From contig CM054112.1 in the NCBI GenBank assembly GCA_028673005.1, forward strand, positions 191,243,144-191,307,143: a stretch of 64,000 nucleotides of DNA, in the 5' to 3' direction. Both the position numbers and the translations under genes were made by a program. The notes below the pieces were generated by a model. That model saw nothing but the letters and a program-made list of their open reading frames with translations. It was not told where the DNA came from and ran no database searches. The first letter of the stretch is position 1. Each line of letters starts with the position of its first letter. This stretch comes from Tanypteryx hageni (lineage: Eukaryota > Arthropoda > Insecta > Odonata > Petaluridae). This document shows, piece after piece, positions 60,772 to 64,000 of the stretch.

Positions 60772-61245
60772 ATTACTTTCTCCAAATTCCAAGTATAGAG
60801 AAAGTATTGTTTTCATGAAAAAAATCGATTCGAGATTTCAACGGAAATAGATGTTTTAAGGTCCCCTGAACACGTTTTGACTATTTTCTCGATCATGTCT
60901 GCGTGTTTGTGTGTATCTGTGACCGGAATTATGTGGGTGCTCTAACTCAAAACCTATTAATTAACGCGAAATTTTAGATTTGACATCTCTGTTAAAGGAA
61001 AAAGAAGTGTTTCGTTTTTTGGTAATAATCTGTCAATCGGAAGGGGGTGTTTACTGTTGTAATTTTTCTCTTTTATTGATATATTTGCTTTAATATTTGA
61101 TAAATGTAAAAAAAGGTGCTGGAATAAACGTTGTAGGAAATTACATTCTCTATAACCTTTGATCGAAACATTTTTCCATATAATGCGTTGTTGAAGAGAT
61201 ATTTTAAATAATAAATGTACGCTCCTTTTTCTTACGAAAGGTAAA
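60772..61245 (-). repeat. Y-family repeat, diverged minus-strand copy
   Basis: The reverse complement aligns in order with 52800-53301. It contains the terminal hairpin (ACTTTCTCTATACTTGG-like), TTTTTTTCATGAAAACAATA, TCTAACTCAAAA in inverse, and the CCGATTGACAGATT block. It lacks the left quarter of the element. Confidence 0.72.
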
Positions 61246-61500
61246 GTATGATGATATATTACTATTTTAGATTATTTTCAGACAGCGTCCGGTATCTGTG
61301 TTTTATTTCGTTCTCGGACTTCTTTTTCTGTTAAGTTATTTTAACCTTCAACAAAATAAATACTGTGCCGCTTTAATATCCGAGGAAAGTAAAAAAAATA
61401 ACTTAAAATGGGTGTAGAGCGAGTGAATATTAGTACACAAGACGTTCTTAATATACAAAGTTCTAACATTGTGGGCAAGGGGTGGGGCGGTGAATACGAG
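61246..61500. other. No gene seen; flank of a hAT relic
   Basis: Sequence upstream of the transposase relic. Its open frame from 61408 joins non-homologous residues to the relic. Confidence 0.4.
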
Positions 61501-61539
61501 GAAAGGGAGAGACATAAATCGCCGATTTATTTAATTTTC

Positions 61540-61740
61540 CTTCGATTGGACGGGTGGAATTCAATTAAATATCTTGAGAGGTTAACCAATGCTGAGACAG
61601 GATTCTCAACTTTGACAGCAATAAAGACGCGGAATCGCAATCGTCTGACCTCCGAACGCGATCTCATCCTTGCAGTGACCAAAATTCGACCGCGCATCGA
61701 GAGGATTATGTCTGGAAAACAGGTGCAGAAATCGCTCTAG
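61540..61740 (+). pseudogene. hAT transposase C-terminal relic, second family
   Basis: The translation ends with NAETGFSTLTAIKTRNRNRL, then a SERDLILAV stretch and IRPRIERIMSGKQVQKSL, followed by a stop. This matches the hATC tail of ZBED/SCAND3-like domesticated and autonomous hAT transposases (C-E-S-G-F-S-x-L-x-x-I-K-x-K-x-R-N-R-L ... D-L-x-x-A-x-S-x-x-x-P-R-I). Only the last about 65 residues remain, and the conserved Cys is Ala. Element termini were not found. Confidence 0.82.
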
Positions 61741-62110
61741 TGTAAGTAATTAAAAAATAATGCAACTTGGTAAAGTTTCTACAATGCTAAGTTACATTAT
61801 TTTTGAATTATGGATATGAAGGGTACAGTATAAAAATACTTGCAGGGTCCTCGTCTGTAAGAACAGGGTTCATCGTGCGTAAGTGGAAGATGACAATGAA
61901 GTAGGATAACCTATATGAGACGCATTGGTATCTCTTATAACCCTCGGTATTATGGTACCATTTCCATTGCTTGGTTATGGTTATTAAATGTTTTGATTTT
62001 GATTATAACAATGATAATTTGCTATGCTTTTGTGTTGTCACTGAAAACATAACTGTTTTGAGAATTTAATGGCAGTAAATAAATAATTGGGTCTTCATTT
62101 GATATAATAC
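61741..62110. other. No gene seen
   Basis: AT-rich sequence without recognised features. Confidence 0.45.
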
Positions 62111-62291
62111 CAAAGATGCCGTAAGAATTACACAAGAAGAAACGTGGATTTTAAAAACAAGGACACACCAACAAAAAGATAGGTTAAGGAAACCGATGAA
62201 AAAACAAAAGGGAACAAACCAATTCAAGACCAACAAAAAAACAAAGTTCTCTCACCAAAGATGACGTAAGAATTACACAAGAAGAAGCGCC
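62111..62291 (+). repeat. 35-bp direct repeats flanking an A-rich segment
   Basis: CCAAAGATGCCGTAAGAATT (62111) and CCAAAGATGACGTAAGAATT (62257) begin two near-identical 35-bp units 146 bp apart. Both continue into ACACAAGAAGAARCG. The segment between is A-rich with several CAACAAAAA-type runs. Confidence 0.85.
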
Positions 62292-62439
62292 GTTTTGTTT
62301 ACAGAGTCGGTATGGTTACCGACAACAATATGTAATATTCATATTTTTCGCCGCGATTCCGATAGGAATGAATCGACCTAAGGGTCGATTGTTACCTCGA
62401 TATCTATGAATCGAAACACGGCTGGAATGTGCACTCGGC

Positions 62440-62748
62440 TATGCTCCAGCCGACTTCGGCAATAATCATCACCATAGCAACAAATCGAAAAAATTGCTTT
62501 CAAAACGCCGAAAAGAAAGTTTTTGAGAGAAATTCAAACAATTACGATCGAAAATCAAAATTATGTGATAAGAATCTTCACTTCTTTCCCCTTAGAACAA
62601 TACAAATTCCACTCCGATATCATAATTATAAAATATTTTAAAATGCAAAAGAAAAACTCTCTGCACGACGGATTTTAGAGTAACCATGTAAACCAAATGG
62701 GGAAAGACTCACTTGGAATCGAACTCGGGACCTGTAAATTCTTAATCA
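62440..62748 (+). repeat. X-family repeat copy
   Basis: It shares CATAGCAACAAATCG, AAGAATCTTCACTTCTTTCC, CCTTAGAACAATACAA, TCCGATATCATAA and ATATTTTAAAATGC blocks with 2985-3260 and the 52-kb copies. It ends with GGAATCGAACTCGGGACC, whose complement resembles a Pol III box B (GAGTTCGATTCC), so the family may be tRNA-derived. Confidence 0.65.
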
Positions 62749-62751
62749 TCA

Positions 62752-64000
62752 TCATCATCATAGGTAGTCTGTCCGTAGACAGGTCCGTGATTATTCATGG
62801 TTAAACCTGGTTCTCCATATACTCCTATTTTCCGCTGTCCTCTTCATATCTTGATAACTTTCTTTCCCTTTCAAATCGTCTATCAGCTGATACCTTTTCC
62901 TACCTCTTTCCCTTTTCCCATCTAGTTTTCCTTCTAACACATCTTTAATCATACTCTCTCTCCTCATGTAATGTCCAACCCAGTTAGCCTTCCTCTTTCT
63001 GATAGTCTGTATAATCATTCGCTTCTCTCCTATTCTTCGTAGCACTTCATCGTTTTTCATCCTATCTGTCCATTTTATCTTCAGCATTCTCCTCCAAGTC
63101 CACATTTCAAAGCTTTCCAAGTATTTGATGTCTTTTTTCCTTAGCGTCCATGTTTCTGCCCCATACAATGCCATACTCCATACGCAGCATTTTATCAACT
63201 TCTTGCGGATATCTTCCCTTATATTCCCTGTAAGTAGTTGTTTCTTTCTCCTGAAAGCCGCTTTTGCTTTTCCTATTCTAGTTTTGATCTCATCCGTACA
63301 TTTTGCCTCTCGTGTTATGATACTTCCAAGGTATTTATATTCTGAAACTTGTTCTAGTGGTTTTCCCCCAATAGTTATGTTCAGATTCTCTTCTTTACCC
63401 GATATTCGAATGACCTTGGATTTTTCTGTATTTATTTCCATACCGTATTTTCTACCTGTTATCACTAGTCTATTTATCATTTTTTGTAGCTCCTCTTCCT
63501 TTCTTGCTAGAAGTACTTGATCATCTGCGTATTTCACTGTTCTTATAATCCTTCCTCCAATTTTGAAATCTTCTGTGCCTTCTAAAGCTTCTTGCATTAG
63601 ACTTTCTCCATATATATTGAATAGGCTGGCGATAGGCAGCAGCCTTGTCTTACTCCTCTACCGATATTTATTCCGCAGGTGTCCACATTCTCAAACCTGA
63701 CCTTTACAACTTGATTCTCATATATATTCCTAATCAGTCTCCTGTCTTTCCAGTCTACACCTATATCCTTTAATATCTTCATCAACTTTACCCAATTTAC
63801 TCTATCAAAGACCTTCTGCCAGTCTACGAAACATGCGCAGATATCTTGACTGTATTCTATTGCCCTTTCTGATATGATTCTAACGACTCCTATAGCATCT
63901 CTAGTTCCTCGTCCTTTTCTGAAACCGAATTGATCTTCCCCTATTATTTCTTCTGCCTTTTTCTCCAGCCTTTTATTAAGAATCCTCGTGATGATCTTCG
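62752..64000 (-). mobile_element. RTE-type LINE, 3' part, continues beyond the window
   Basis: On the minus strand the element ends with a TGATGATGATGATGATT short-repeat tail (62745-62761), preceded by CTACGGACAGACTACC. This is the RTE 3' style. It is the same subfamily as 30813-32872 but better preserved, so it shows what that copy has lost. The 5' part lies outside the window. Confidence 0.92.
62791..64000 (-). pseudogene. Reverse transcriptase of the right-edge LINE, frameshifted once
   Basis: The frame is open from the window edge through CFVDWQKVFDRVNW and VRQGCCLSPA. It is then disrupted by an apparent one-base loss at about 63625 (SPAYSIYMEKV then stop). The next frame (63597-62791) carries the intact catalytic box YADDQ (63531-63520), ALYGAETWTLRKK, SFEMWTWRRMLKIKW and RKRKANWVGHYMRRES. 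Apart from the frameshift nothing essential is visibly lost. The copy seems recent. Confidence 0.87.

Overview
The window looks like a repeat-rich, AT-rich animal genome, most likely an insect. The evidence is an intron-containing secretory peptide gene with GT-AG junctions, RTE-type LINEs, and many short hAT-like elements with 8-bp target duplications. There are no bacterial-style operons. The species cannot be named from the sequence.

The one convincing host gene is on the minus strand, between about 45.2 kb and 21.7 kb. I reconstruct five coding exons: 45224-45003, 44623-44512, 30703-30588, 28704-28277 and 23865-21987. All four junction phases agree (0, 1, 0, 2), giving a conceptual 918-residue precursor. 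It starts with a signal peptide and runs through an acidic, dibasic-rich leader. One divergent peptide copy follows, then a single 1.9-kb last exon with eleven near-identical 24-residue peptides. Each of these is bounded by Lys-Arg and separated by variable spacers. This is the architecture of a multi-copy neuropeptide prohormone. I could not match the peptide (starts RPEMDSSGFHGDTF, ends GFGDFWTM) to a named family with confidence, and it is the best candidate for something undescribed.

The rest is mostly mobile-element debris. 0-7 kb holds a hAT-like MITE, several copies of a roughly 0.6-kb repeat (called Y here, with a companion X), a nested insertion and a degenerate 294-bp tandem array. 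7-15 kb is mostly unannotated, with GC-rich patches and one orphan reading frame. 15.7-16.7 kb is a DNA element containing a 99-bp minisatellite. 17.4-18.7 kb is a non-autonomous hAT. The 13.8-kb intron of the peptide gene contains an RTE LINE with a destroyed catalytic site, a 1.4-kb pyrimidine tract, a pogo/Tigger-like element and a tRNA-bearing palindrome. 50-64 kb holds two hAT transposase remnants, X/Y repeats, a second degenerate RTE LINE, a perfect hAT MITE and a third RTE copy that runs off the right edge with its YADD box intact.

Apart from the peptide gene I see no other host protein gene that I can support.
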